64,000 nt of DNA. Source: Burkholderiaceae bacterium (GTDB lineage Bacteria > Pseudomonadota > Gammaproteobacteria > Burkholderiales > Burkholderiaceae_E). Below the pieces are notes generated by a model, which was not told where the DNA came from, made no database searches, and saw nothing but the letters and a program-made list of their open reading frames with translations. A program made the translations under genes and the position numbers. The DNA is taken from contig JAGXFR010000037.1 in the NCBI GenBank assembly GCA_024637155.1, positions 16,527 to 80,526 on the forward strand, in the 5' to 3' direction. Shown one piece after another: positions 47,804 to 55,616 of this stretch (position 1 is its first letter; each line of letters opens with the position of its first letter).

Positions 47804-48445
47804 TCAGGCGGCCTCGATCGCCTCCAGCAGGGCCGCAGCGCCGACTGCACCGCTCAGCGAGGTCTTGCCGCCGAAAATGAAGAAAGGCACGCCGCTCACG
47901 CCCGCCTCGCGCGCCTGGGTGTCGGCGTCGCGCACCTCGTCGAGCAGTCCCTCGTCGCCGAGCGCGTCGCGCGCGGTGGCCGGGTCGAGTCCGGCGCGGG
48001 TACCGATCGCCTCGAGTACGGTGTCGTCGGTCAGGTCGGCGCCCTCGACGAAGTACGCCCGGAACAGCTCCTCCGCGACCGCGTCCTGCCGACCCGCCGC
48101 TGCGGCGGCGGCAACCAGCGCATGCGCGCGCACCGTGTTCGGCTGGCGCTCGATCGCCTCCATCTCGAGCGTGAGCCCGACTTGCCCTGCCGCGGCGCGG
48201 ACCCGCGCATAAATTGCCCCGCCATCGGCGTGGCCGAATTTGCGCGACAGGTATTCGCTGCGCGGCATGCCCTGCGCGGGCAGCCCGGGATTCAACTGGA
48301 ACGGGAGCCAGCGCACCTGCGGCTCCGGACTTCCGGGGTGGCGTTCACGCCATCGCGCGAGCGCCTCCTCCAACTGGCGTTTGCCCACGTAGCACCATGG
48401 ACAGACCACGTCGGATACCACATCGATTCGAAGTGCCTCAGTCAT
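47804..48445 (-). CDS. DsbA-family oxidoreductase (FrnE-like)
   Basis: This 213-residue cytoplasmic thioredoxin-fold protein (no signal peptide) has the active site DVVCPWCYVGKRQLE (CPWC near residue 15) and the cis-Pro loop GVSGVPFFIFGG near residue 185. It is in the FrnE/2-hydroxychromene-2-carboxylate isomerase-like branch, linked to disulfide chemistry and oxidative stress in several bacteria. Its real substrate is unknown. It is 11 bases from the cation efflux gene on the same strand. Confidence 0.9.
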   Translation of the reverse strand: MTEALRIDVVSDVVCPWCYVGKRQLEEALARWRERHPGSPEPQVRWLPFQLNPGLPAQGMPRSEYLSRKFGHADGGAIYARVRAAAGQVGLTLEMEAIERQPNTVRAHALVAAAAAAGRQDAVAEELFRAYFVEGADLTDDTVLEAIGTRAGLDPATARDALGDEGLLDEVRDADTQAREAGVSGVPFFIFGGKTSLSGAVGAAALLEAIEAA

Positions 48446-48456
48446 TCCTTGCCTCC

Positions 48457-49377
48457 TTATCCCTTCGCCGGAACATGTTCGCCCAGCCCGGTCGGACAGC
48501 TTCCCCGCCCGCTCTCGAGCTGGACGGTTGCGTGTCCGATTCCGAACCGCGCGCGCAGTTCATCGGAAACTTCGCGCAGCAACGCGTCGTGCCTCACTTC
48601 ATCCTGCACGACCAGGTGCACCGTCATGGCAACGTCTGCGGTGCCCAACGGCCACACGTGCAGATCATGGAACCGGATCACCCCGGGGAGTCCGCCAAGA
48701 TAGTCGCGCACCTTGGCGAGCTGCACGGTTTCGGGCACCCCGTCGAGCGTGAGATGCACCGACTGGCGGAACAGGCTCCAGGTCCCGACCAGGATTACCG
48801 CCGCGATCACCAGTCCCATCACCGGGTCGAGCCACAACCAGCCGCGCCACAGATAGAGTACGCCCGCGAGCATTACACCCAACGAGACCAGGGCATCGGC
48901 CGCCATGTGCAGGAAGGCGCCCCGGATGTTCAGATCCTGCCGGCTGCCGCGCAGGAACAGCAGTGCGGTGGCGGTATTGATGAGCACCCCGACGCCAGCC
49001 ACCCAGATCACGGTCGCGCCGACGATGGGCGCGGGGGTGATGATGCGCCCGATCGACCCCCACACGAGTCCGCCGACAGCCACTAGCAGCAGCACCGCGT
49101 TGACGAGTGCGGCAAGGATGGAACCGCGCTGCCAGCCATAGGTGTGCAGGTCGGTCGGCAGGCGGCGCGCGACCACGAAGCCCGCCCACGCGACCACCAG
49201 CCCCAGCACGTCGCTCAGGTTGTGCCCGGCATCGGCGAGCAGGGCGAGCGAGTCGGCCTGCAGCCCGTAGAAGACCTCCACGACGACGAACGCGACGTTG
49301 AGCCCGATGCCGATGGCGAACGCCCGCCCGGTTCCAGGCAGGGTGGACGGGGGTGCGTGGTGGTGGCCGGCGCTCAT
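48457..49377 (-). CDS. Cation diffusion facilitator (CzcD/ZitB-type metal efflux)
   Basis: This 306-residue membrane protein has about six helices. The metal sites are LLADAGHNLSDVLGLV (helix 2, HNLSD) and FLHMAADALVSLGVM (helix 5, HMAAD), with a soluble C-terminal domain and a short His-rich N-terminus (AGHHHAPPS). CDF proteins exchange Zn2+ (also Co2+ or Cd2+) for protons across the inner membrane. The HxxxD type in helices 2 and 5 favours zinc. Confidence 0.92.
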   Translation of the reverse strand: MSAGHHHAPPSTLPGTGRAFAIGIGLNVAFVVVEVFYGLQADSLALLADAGHNLSDVLGLVVAWAGFVVARRLPTDLHTYGWQRGSILAALVNAVLLLVAVGGLVWGSIGRIITPAPIVGATVIWVAGVGVLINTATALLFLRGSRQDLNIRGAFLHMAADALVSLGVMLAGVLYLWRGWLWLDPVMGLVIAAVILVGTWSLFRQSVHLTLDGVPETVQLAKVRDYLGGLPGVIRFHDLHVWPLGTADVAMTVHLVVQDEVRHDALLREVSDELRARFGIGHATVQLESGRGSCPTGLGEHVPAKG

Positions 49378-49462
49378 CAGGCGATCAGCTTACACAAATT
49401 TGCGCAGTGCGAGCCGCAGCCCGGCTGCCGCATTGGCAACCCCCGGGCGGTGGCGCGGCTGA

Positions 49463-50278
49463 TCAGCGCGCCATCGGACGAAAAAGTGGCTCGCCGCCGA
49501 TGCGAAACTGCGCGATGGCTGCCTGTCCGGGCGCGCCGGTGAGCCAGTCGATGAACTGCTGGCCGGCGGCCGCGCGCACGTGCGGGTGGCGCGCCGGATT
49601 CACGAGCATCACCGCGTAGCGATTGAGCAGCCGCGGGTCTCCGGCAACCAGGATCTCGAGTTCGCCGCGATTGCGAAAGGCTAGCCATGTCCCCCGATCC
49701 GCCAGCGTGTACGCGCCGCGCGCGGAGGCCACGTTGAGCGTCGGCCCCATGCCCGATCCCGTTTCCCGGTACCAGTCGGCGCCACGCCGTGCGACGTCGA
49801 TCCCCCCCGCTGCCCAGAGCCCCAGCTCGGCCGCGTGGGTGCCGCTCCGATCGCCCCGGGAGATGAACTCCGCGCGCGCCGCGGCGATCTTCCCGAACGC
49901 GGCGACGGCGTCCAGCCCGCCGCGCACCTGCGCCGGATCGGCGCGCGGGCCAAGCAGCACGAAGTCGTTGGCCATCACCTCGTGCCGCCGCGTCGCCCAG
50001 CCCTGGGCGACGAATCGCTCCTCGGCAGCCGGATCGTGCACCAGCACCACATCCGCGTCACCGCGCCGCCCAAGCTCCAGCGCCTGCCCGGTCCCCACCG
50101 CCACGACATTCACGCGAATCCCGGTCGCCTCGCGAAAGAGCGGCAGCAGGTGCGCGAAGAGCCCCGACTGCTCGGTCGAGGTCGTCGAGGCGAGAACGAT
50201 GGTGTCGGCCGCGCGTGCGCTCGTGAGCGGGGTCAGCGCGAGCCACGCGCCCGCCGCAAGTGCCACGGCATGCGCCAT
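49463..50278 (-). CDS. tupA: Tungstate (or molybdate)-type ABC transporter binding protein
   Basis: This 271-residue exported protein has a signal peptide (MAHAVALAAGAWLALTPLTSARA) followed by DTIVLASTTSTEQSGLFAHLLPLF, the characteristic opening of TupA. Then come GTGQALELGRRGDADVVLVHDP, FVLLGPRADPA and RGDRSGTHAAELGLW. TupA binds tungstate very tightly; molybdate is possible. Start: ATG with GGTGGG six bases upstream. It is divergent from tupB, with a 13-bp-arm inverted repeat in the 100-base gap. The nearby MsrP-like enzyme is a molybdoenzyme, but that link is only by proximity. Confidence 0.9.
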   Translation of the reverse strand: MAHAVALAAGAWLALTPLTSARAADTIVLASTTSTEQSGLFAHLLPLFREATGIRVNVVAVGTGQALELGRRGDADVVLVHDPAAEERFVAQGWATRRHEVMANDFVLLGPRADPAQVRGGLDAVAAFGKIAAARAEFISRGDRSGTHAAELGLWAAGGIDVARRGADWYRETGSGMGPTLNVASARGAYTLADRGTWLAFRNRGELEILVAGDPRLLNRYAVMLVNPARHPHVRAAAGQQFIDWLTGAPGQAAIAQFRIGGEPLFRPMAR

Positions 50279-50329
50279 GCATTTCCCACCTTTCACGGCT
50301 GTCTCCGAACCGGCATCGTTTGCATATTA

Positions 50330-50364
50330 TTGCGTTTTTTCCCACAGAACAGGAAAATACGCAA
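50330..50364. promoter_or_regulatory. Inverted repeat in the tupA-tupB divergent intergenic region
   Basis: Arms TTGCGTTTTTTCC (50330-50342) and GGAAAATACGCAA (50352-50364) match at 12 of 13 positions around a nine-base centre. The right arm ends 14 bases before the tupB ATG. It lies in a markedly AT-richer stretch. It looks like an operator for control of both transcription units, perhaps bound by the HTH protein encoded after tupC, or a hairpin in the tupB leader. Confidence 0.6.
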
Positions 50365-50378
50365 GACAAGGGAGGGTC

Positions 50379-51083
50379 ATGGAGCAGGTTGCGGACGCGT
50401 TCGGGCACGCTTTCCGGCTGATCGCCAGCGGCGACGCCGAGCTTGGGGGCATCGTCACCCTCAGCCTGGAGATCGCCGCCCTCTCGACGCTGCTTTCGAC
50501 GATGCTGGGTCTGCCGCTGGGTGCCGCGCTCGCGATCGCCCGCTTTCCCGGGCGCGAGGTGGTCGTGGGCGCCAGCAATGCGCTCCTCGGAATGCCATCG
50601 GTGGTGATCGGACTGGTCGTCTACCTGGCGCTCTCGCGCGCCGGTCCGCTGGGCTTTCTCGGATTGCTGTTCACGCCCGCAGCCATGATCACCGCGCAGA
50701 CGATCCTGATTACCCCGATGATCGTGGCGCTCGCGCGCAGCCAGCTGGAGCCCGCATGGCTGGAGATGCGCGAGCCGCTGCGCTCGTTTCGGGTGGGCCC
50801 GGCGCGGGCGGTCACCACGCTGCTCTTTGACTGTCGCTTCATGCTTGCCACAATCGTGCTTGCGGGCTTCGGACGCGCGATCTCCGAGGTCGGCGCGGTG
50901 ATGACCGTGGGCGGGAACATCGCGGGCGTCACCCGGGTGATGACCACCGCGATCGCGCTGGAAACCAGCAAGGGCGACCTGAGCCTCGCGCTGGGGCTGG
51001 GCATCGTGCTGGTGGCGCTGGTGCTCGCCGTCGCGCTCGGCGCGCAGGCGCTCAACGGCTTCGCGGAGCGGCGCCATGGATAA
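50379..51083 (+). CDS. tupB: Tungstate-type ABC transporter permease
   Basis: This 234-residue inner-membrane permease has five or six helices. Markers are AALSTLLSTMLGLPLGAALA, NALLGMPSVVIGLVVYLALSR, the ATPase contact loop MREPLRSFRVGPARAV and GFGRAISEVGAVMTVGGNIAG, matching the TupB family. The ATG has a strong GGGAGGG ribosome-binding site. Its 3' end overlaps tupC by eight bases. Confidence 0.92.
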   Translation: MEQVADAFGHAFRLIASGDAELGGIVTLSLEIAALSTLLSTMLGLPLGAALAIARFPGREVVVGASNALLGMPSVVIGLVVYLALSRAGPLGFLGLLFTPAAMITAQTILITPMIVALARSQLEPAWLEMREPLRSFRVGPARAVTTLLFDCRFMLATIVLAGFGRAISEVGAVMTVGGNIAGVTRVMTTAIALETSKGDLSLALGLGIVLVALVLAVALGAQALNGFAERRHG

Positions 51084-51801
51084 GGCCGCAGTCTCCGCCG
51101 CCGCGATCGTGTGCACGATGCGCGAGCTCTCGTTCGCGGTGCGCGGACTGCGCTTTCTCGACGTTCCAATGCTGCGGCTCCACGAGGGCGAGCGGCTGCT
51201 CGTGCTCGGGCCCAACGGCGCCGGCAAGAGCCTGTTGCTGCGGCTCGGACACGGTCTCATTACCGGTTCGAGCGGGCGCGTGGAGTGGGCGAGCGAGACC
51301 CTGTGCGACGCGCAGGCGATGGTCTTCCAGCAGCCGACGCTGCTGCGCCGCTCGAGCCTCGAGAATGTCGCCTACCCGCTGCGGGTGCGTGGCGTGGCGC
51401 GCGCGGCGGCTCGCGAACGCGCGCACCGTGCGCTCGCGCAGTTGGGAATCGGCGCACTTGCCGCCCGACCAGCGCGCGCCCTGTCGGGCGGCGAGCAGCA
51501 GCGCGTCGCGCTGGCCCGGGCGATCGCGGTGGCGCCGCGCCTGCTCTGGCTCGACGAACCCACGGCGAGCCTGGACCCCGGGGCCACCCGCGCGATCGAG
51601 GACGGCGTGCGTGAACTGAACCGGCTCGGCTGCACGATCGTGATGACCACGCATGACGTCGGACAGGCGCGCCGACTGGCGACGCGGGTGCTGTTCATGC
51701 ATCGCGGCCGCATCGTGGCCGATCAGGACGCCGGGGCGTTCTTCGCGGCACCCGAAAACGATGTCGCACGCCGATTTCTCGCGGGAGAACTGGTCGAATG
51801 A
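51076..51801 (+). CDS. tupC: Tungstate-type ABC transporter ATPase
   Basis: This 241-residue ATPase has Walker A LVLGPNGAGKSLLLRLG, the Q-loop AMVFQQPTLLRRSSLENVAYPLRVRG, signature LSGGEQQRVALARAIA and Walker B LLWLDEPTASLDP. Size and sequence fit TupC-type tungstate/molybdate importers. It overlaps tupB upstream and the regulator-like gene downstream by four bases, so the three are co-translated. Confidence 0.92.
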   Translation: MDKAAVSAAAIVCTMRELSFAVRGLRFLDVPMLRLHEGERLLVLGPNGAGKSLLLRLGHGLITGSSGRVEWASETLCDAQAMVFQQPTLLRRSSLENVAYPLRVRGVARAAARERAHRALAQLGIGALAARPARALSGGEQQRVALARAIAVAPRLLWLDEPTASLDPGATRAIEDGVRELNRLGCTIVMTTHDVGQARRLATRVLFMHRGRIVADQDAGAFFAAPENDVARRFLAGELVE

Positions 51802-52691
51802 GTCCCTTCCTCACCGTAGCCGAACTCGCCGAGCACCTGCGCATCCGGCCGCGCAAGGTCTATGCACTGGTCGCCGCCGGCGAGATTCCGCACCGTCGCG
51901 CCGGCGCTCGGCTGATCTTCGACGCCCACGAGATCGACGCGTGGCTGCAGGCGCGCAGCACTCGCTCGGATCGACCGGTGCGGCGTCCGCCGCCGGTCCT
52001 GGCGGGCAGCCACGATCCACTGCTCGAGTGGGCGGTGCGTGCGAGCGGCGCGGCACTCGCGCTGATGACCCGCGGCAGCCGTGACGGACTTGCCCGGATG
52101 GCTGCCGGCGAGGCCTGCGCGGCCGCCCTGCACTTCCCCGGAACCGGCACTGGCTCGGGAAACGCTGCCGAAGTCGAGCGCGTCGGCGCCGAGCGAGCGT
52201 GGGTGCTGCTGGGCTTGGCGCGGCGCACCCAGGGCCTGCTGGTGGCGCCAGGCAATCCGCTCGGCATCCACGACATCGCCGACCTGCCGCGCGCGGTGCC
52301 GGCGCGCATCGGACGCCGCCAGAGCGGGGCGGGCAGCCGCGAACTGTTCGACCAACTCCTCGGCGCCGCCGGGCTGGACGCGGCGCTGCCGCCGGAGTGC
52401 TTCGTCGACGGCCTGACCGGCGAGGATGAGATGGCGCTGGCCGTGCAGGAGGGCCGAATCGGCTGCGGGCTGGCCATCGAGGCCGCCGCACGGCGCCACG
52501 GGCTGGACTTCGTTGCGCTCGTCGACGAGGAACTCGACCTGCTCGTGGAGCGGGGCAGCTATTTCGACGAAGCCCTGCAGGCGCTGTTCGCGTTCACGCG
52601 CACCCGGGCGTTTCGCGAGCGCGCCGCCGCGCTGCCCGGCTACTCGATCGCACGGCTTGGTGCGGTGCGCTGGAACGGCGGGGGCGATTGA
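51798..52691 (+). CDS. Excisionase-type helix-turn-helix protein fused to a periplasmic-binding-protein-like domain
   Basis: This 297-residue protein has an N-terminal MerR/excisionase HTH (residues 1-55: LTVAELAEHLRIRPRKVYALVAAGEIPHRRAG then IDAWLQ). It is followed by a PBP-like domain related to the MoeA/ModA-type substrate-binding fold (GLLVAPGNPLGIHDIADLPR, GRRQSGAGSRELFDQLL, DEMALAVQEGRIGCGLAIE). It lacks a signal peptide, so it works in the cytoplasm. Encoded directly after tupC, it is probably a one-component sensor of tungstate or molybdate controlling the tup genes. The role is inferred from context and domain pairing. Confidence 0.85.
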   Translation: MSPFLTVAELAEHLRIRPRKVYALVAAGEIPHRRAGARLIFDAHEIDAWLQARSTRSDRPVRRPPPVLAGSHDPLLEWAVRASGAALALMTRGSRDGLARMAAGEACAAALHFPGTGTGSGNAAEVERVGAERAWVLLGLARRTQGLLVAPGNPLGIHDIADLPRAVPARIGRRQSGAGSRELFDQLLGAAGLDAALPPECFVDGLTGEDEMALAVQEGRIGCGLAIEAAARRHGLDFVALVDEELDLLVERGSYFDEALQALFAFTRTRAFRERAAALPGYSIARLGAVRWNGGGD

Positions 52692-52730
52692 GCGGAAGTG
52701 CCCACGCCGTGGCGCCGAGGCACGAATCCC

Positions 52731-53090
52731 TCAGCGCTTCTCCGCCAGATAGCTGCTCCCCGTGAACACGACCCCCAGCCCCACGATCGCCACAAGGGTG
52801 AGAAACAGCGGGTCACCCGTGCGAACGAAGAAAAACAGCAGGCACGGCAGGATGAACAACCGCACAACCAGCGTCGTCGGATAGAGCTGCTGAACCCGCG
52901 CCCGAATGATCTGCGTGACGATGATCGCCAGGCTCACCATGAACATGCCCAGCGCCATCAGCATGACGTCCGGATACTGCCCGTTCGAGAACAGCAGGCG
53001 GATAAAGAACTGCGGTGCGACGAGCAGCGCCAACCCGCCACCCCAGAGGGGGCTGGCCAGGTAGTAGAGGCTGACTCGCGTCCGGTTCAT
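52731..53090 (-). CDS. Small inner-membrane protein of the sigF-nrsF operon, function unknown
   Basis: This 119-residue protein is mostly hydrophobic, with about four predicted helices (YYLASPLWGGGLALLVAP, VMLMALGMFMVSLAIIV, TLVVRLFILPCLLFFFV, LTLVAIVGLGVVFTGSSYLAE). I do not recognise the family. It starts eight bases after the nrsF stop on the same strand and is the third gene behind the sigma factor, so it may act with the oxidant-sensing membrane protein NrsF. Confidence 0.75.
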   Translation of the reverse strand: MNRTRVSLYYLASPLWGGGLALLVAPQFFIRLLFSNGQYPDVMLMALGMFMVSLAIIVTQIIRARVQQLYPTTLVVRLFILPCLLFFFVRTGDPLFLTLVAIVGLGVVFTGSSYLAEKR

Positions 53091-53097
53091 GCGCGCC

Positions 53098-53742
53098 CTA
53101 CCAGCGCAGCAGCCGCGGACCCAGCGCCGCACCGATTGCGGTCGGGATCAGCATGCCCAACGGGTACCAGAAACCGATGAAGGCCGCCGCCGATTCCGGG
53201 CAGTGCAGGCTGTAGACCAGCGCACCCACCGCGCCAGCCAGGAACCCGACGGCTGCGCCGGCAAGTCGCAGCTTCGTCGGGGCCATCCCCTTCATCGCCC
53301 ACATCAGGGCCAGGAAGACGGGCGCGGACAGCATGGCGATCAGCAACGGACACGAGCCGGCCGTTGCACCGAAGAACAGCACGGCACGCTCGTCGGGGTC
53401 GGCGCGCAGCAGCTCGAGCGCAGCGAGCAGCCAGATCGCGAACACCGGCGCCGCCAGCGCAGCCGGCACCCAGGCCAGTGCCCGGCCCGGGCGAGACAGG
53501 CGCAGCACGGCGAGCAGGCTGGCCATCACCAGGCACGCGACGAACACCACCTTCACCCAGAACATGCCCTCCCCGGCTGCTGCGGCGGCGAGATCGGCGC
53601 GCACGCCGATCGTCGCGGCCATCAGCACGGCCGCGCCCAGCGCGCCCCAGCCGATGGCCATCGCATGGCGGCGTTCCGCCTGATGCGGCGTCACCGCGCC
53701 GGCATCGGTCGCCAGCATCGAGACCAGTTCGTCGGTTCTCAC
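53098..53742 (-). CDS. nrsF: NrsF-type membrane anti-sigma factor (DUF1109)
   Basis: This 214-residue protein has six hydrophobic segments after a short cytoplasmic N-terminus (MRTDELVSMLATDAGAV). It matches the NrsF/DUF1109 family, which holds its partner ECF sigma factor at the membrane until stress releases it. Cysteines occur at residues 131 (GSCPLL) and 181 (LHCPES), as in the two conserved Cys known to matter in Caulobacter NrsF (from memory), plus Cys70. The GTG start overlaps the sigma-factor stop, the usual sigF-nrsF pairing. Confidence 0.88.
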   Translation of the reverse strand: MRTDELVSMLATDAGAVTPHQAERRHAMAIGWGALGAAVLMAATIGVRADLAAAAAGEGMFWVKVVFVACLVMASLLAVLRLSRPGRALAWVPAALAAPVFAIWLLAALELLRADPDERAVLFFGATAGSCPLLIAMLSAPVFLALMWAMKGMAPTKLRLAGAAVGFLAGAVGALVYSLHCPESAAAFIGFWYPLGMLIPTAIGAALGPRLLRW

Positions 53743-54302
53743 GCTTTCCTCTCGATCATCGCCGCCAGCGCCTTGAGGCCGCGGTGCACGGCCACCTTGA
53801 CCGCCGACTCGGACATGCCGATGCGCCGTCCGGTCTCCGCCACCGAAAGCCCCTCGATCTTGGTGTGGATGATCGGCAGACGTTGGCGCTCAGGCAGGCT
53901 CTCGAGCAGTTTTCCGAGGTCCCGGCGCGCGTCCGAGGCCTCCGTGTCTCCGGGAGACGAAAGGTCGAACTCGTCGTCCAGAGAATCGGTGAGCAGGTCG
54001 CCCCGCGCGCGGCGGCGCAGAAAGTCGATGAGCTTGTACTTCGCGATCGCGTGGATCCAGGGCGTCACCGGCAGCGCACGGTCATAGGTATGGCGTTTGA
54101 TATGTACGGCGAGCAACGATTCCTGCACCAGATCCTCCACGTCGTCGGGTAAGCTGGCCAGGCGTCTCCGCAGGAAGGCGCGCAGGTGCGCGCTCAGTTC
54201 CTGCAGAAATGCGTGGTAGGCCCGTGCGTCACCGGCAAGACCGCGGCTCAGCAATTCCCTGAGCCGCTGCTCCTGCACGTTCTGCGGGCTCTTCTTCTCC
54301 AT
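53739..54302 (-). CDS. sigF: ECF RNA polymerase sigma factor, SigF type
   Basis: This sigma-70 family protein (187 residues from the ATG used) has only regions 2 and 4: DDVEDLVQESLLAVHIKRHTY and TPWIHAIAKYKLIDFLRRR (region 2), and LPIIHTKIEGLSVAETGRRIGM with SESAVKVAVHRGLKAL (region 4). It pairs with the overlapping nrsF. The -10 of a GTAACC-N16-CGAA promoter overlaps the ATGs at 54311 and 54302. For that promoter the functional start would be further in, for example GTG at 54278 (VQEQRLRELL), giving 179 residues. It probably drives the msrB operon and its own gene. Confidence 0.9.
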   Translation of the reverse strand: MEKKSPQNVQEQRLRELLSRGLAGDARAYHAFLQELSAHLRAFLRRRLASLPDDVEDLVQESLLAVHIKRHTYDRALPVTPWIHAIAKYKLIDFLRRRARGDLLTDSLDDEFDLSSPGDTEASDARRDLGKLLESLPERQRLPIIHTKIEGLSVAETGRRIGMSESAVKVAVHRGLKALAAMIERKA

Positions 54303-54327
54303 TCGTTGCATCGAGCGCTTTGGTTAC
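54302..54327 (-). promoter_or_regulatory. Candidate SigF-type promoter for sigF
   Basis: Reading leftward, GTAACC (54327-54322), exactly 16 bases, then CGAA (54305-54302). This is the same motif and spacing as the promoter facing msrB. It runs into the annotated sigF start and suggests autoregulation. Confidence 0.6.
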
Positions 54328-54386
54328 ATCGCCGCGAAAAAGACGGGTTGGAAACGGTCCCCTGGAAAAGCATTGTGCACGCCGCT

Positions 54387-54412
54387 GTAACCATCCGCCA
54401 GTTCCCGACGAA
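54387..54412 (+). promoter_or_regulatory. Candidate SigF-type promoter for the msrB operon
   Basis: GTAACC (54387-54392), 16 bases, then CGAA (54409-54412), about 45 bases before the msrB ATG. It resembles the SigF promoter motif I recall from Caulobacter. Its mirror copy faces sigF. Confidence 0.65.
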
Positions 54413-54456
54413 CTACCCTCCATGAAACAAATCAACGAAACCTCCGGGAGAAATGC

Positions 54457-54966
54457 ATGAACGATCGTCGCCGATCCCTGCAATGGCTGCTCGGCCTGTC
54501 CGCGCTGCCGCTGATCTACGCTGGCGTGACCAGGGCGACCACGCCTGCCGCCCCGCCGCTTCGCAAGACCAAGGCGCAATGGGCAGCCCTGCTGCCGGCG
54601 AGCGCCTACCAGGTGCTGTTCGAGGAAGGCACGGAGCGCGCCGGCACCAGTCCCCTGAACGCCGAAAAACGGGACGGAACCTTTGCGTGCGCCGCCTGCA
54701 ATCTCCCCCTGTTCGACAGCGCCGCCAAGTACGAGAGCGGCACGGGCTGGCCGAGCTTCTGGCAGGCACTGCCGGGGGCGGTCGCCACCCGCACCGATTT
54801 CAAGCTGATCTTTCCGCGCACCGAGTATCACTGCTCGCGTTGCGGCGGCCATCAGGGCCATATCTTCGACGATGGCCCGCAACCGACGGGCAAGCGCTAC
54901 TGCAACAACGGTGTCGCGCTGCAGTTCGTTCCCCGCGGACAACCCTTGCCGGAGCTGCGGACATGA
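54457..54966 (+). CDS. msrB: Exported peptide-methionine (R)-S-oxide reductase MsrB
   Basis: This 169-residue protein has an N-terminal Tat-like signal (NDRRRSLQWLLGLSALPLIYAG). The MsrB fold follows: zinc Cys pairs in CAACNLPLF and CSRCGGHQGH, the GTGWPSFWQ motif, and the catalytic Cys in RYCNNGVALQF. It reduces the R epimer of methionine sulfoxide, here in the periplasm. The ATG has GGGAG six bases upstream. The stop overlaps msrA, so both stereoisomers are handled by one operon. Confidence 0.94.
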   Translation: MNDRRRSLQWLLGLSALPLIYAGVTRATTPAAPPLRKTKAQWAALLPASAYQVLFEEGTERAGTSPLNAEKRDGTFACAACNLPLFDSAAKYESGTGWPSFWQALPGAVATRTDFKLIFPRTEYHCSRCGGHQGHIFDDGPQPTGKRYCNNGVALQFVPRGQPLPELRT

Positions 54967-55616
54967 GAAAGACACTGCGCAATGCCACCCTTGGCGCCGC
55001 CGCGCTGCTCCTGCTCGGCGGGATCGTCCTCGCCGCCGGCACCCCGGCGACGAAGCCTGCGGAGGGTGCGATGACGAGCGCGGCAGCCGCGCCGAACACC
55101 GCCACCGCGATCTTCGCCGGCGGCTGTTTCTGGTGCGTCGAGGCGGACTTCGACAAGCTGCCCGGCGTGCTCGCCACCGAATCCGGTTATACCGCCGGCC
55201 GGACACCGAACCCGACCTACAAGGAAGTCAGCGCCGGCGGCACCGGGCACACCGAGGCGGTGCGCGTCACCTACGACCCCTCCAAACAGAGCTATCGACA
55301 GCTGGTCGAGTACTTCTGGCGCCACATCGATCCGACGGTCAAGGATCGCCAGTTCTGCGACGCCGGCACGCAGTATCGCAGCGGCATCTACTGGGGCGAT
55401 GAGGCCGAGCGCCAGATCGCAGAAGCCAGCCGCGACGCGTTGCTCAAGAGCGGCAAGCTGGCGCAGATCCACACGGAGATCGTCGCCGCCTCCGCGTTCT
55501 ACCCCGCCGAGGAGTATCACCAGGACTATTACCAGAAGAACCCGATCCGCTACGGCTTCTATCGCCGCAGTTGCGGCAGGGATGCCCGGGTGCAGGAAAT
55601 CTGGGGACACGGCTGA
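54963..55616 (+). CDS. msrA: Exported peptide-methionine (S)-S-oxide reductase MsrA
   Basis: This 217-residue MsrA has a hydrophobic signal sequence (residues 8-26), then the catalytic GGCFWCVEADF (nucleophilic Cys near residue 54), VSAGGTGHTEAVRVTYDP, and QYRSGIYW and AEEYHQDYYQKNP typical of MsrA. It reduces the S epimer of methionine sulfoxide; export suggests it repairs periplasmic proteins. It overlaps msrB upstream and the DUF1223 gene downstream (TGA/ATG shared base). Confidence 0.94.
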   Translation: MRKTLRNATLGAAALLLLGGIVLAAGTPATKPAEGAMTSAAAAPNTATAIFAGGCFWCVEADFDKLPGVLATESGYTAGRTPNPTYKEVSAGGTGHTEAVRVTYDPSKQSYRQLVEYFWRHIDPTVKDRQFCDAGTQYRSGIYWGDEAERQIAEASRDALLKSGKLAQIHTEIVAASAFYPAEEYHQDYYQKNPIRYGFYRRSCGRDARVQEIWGHG

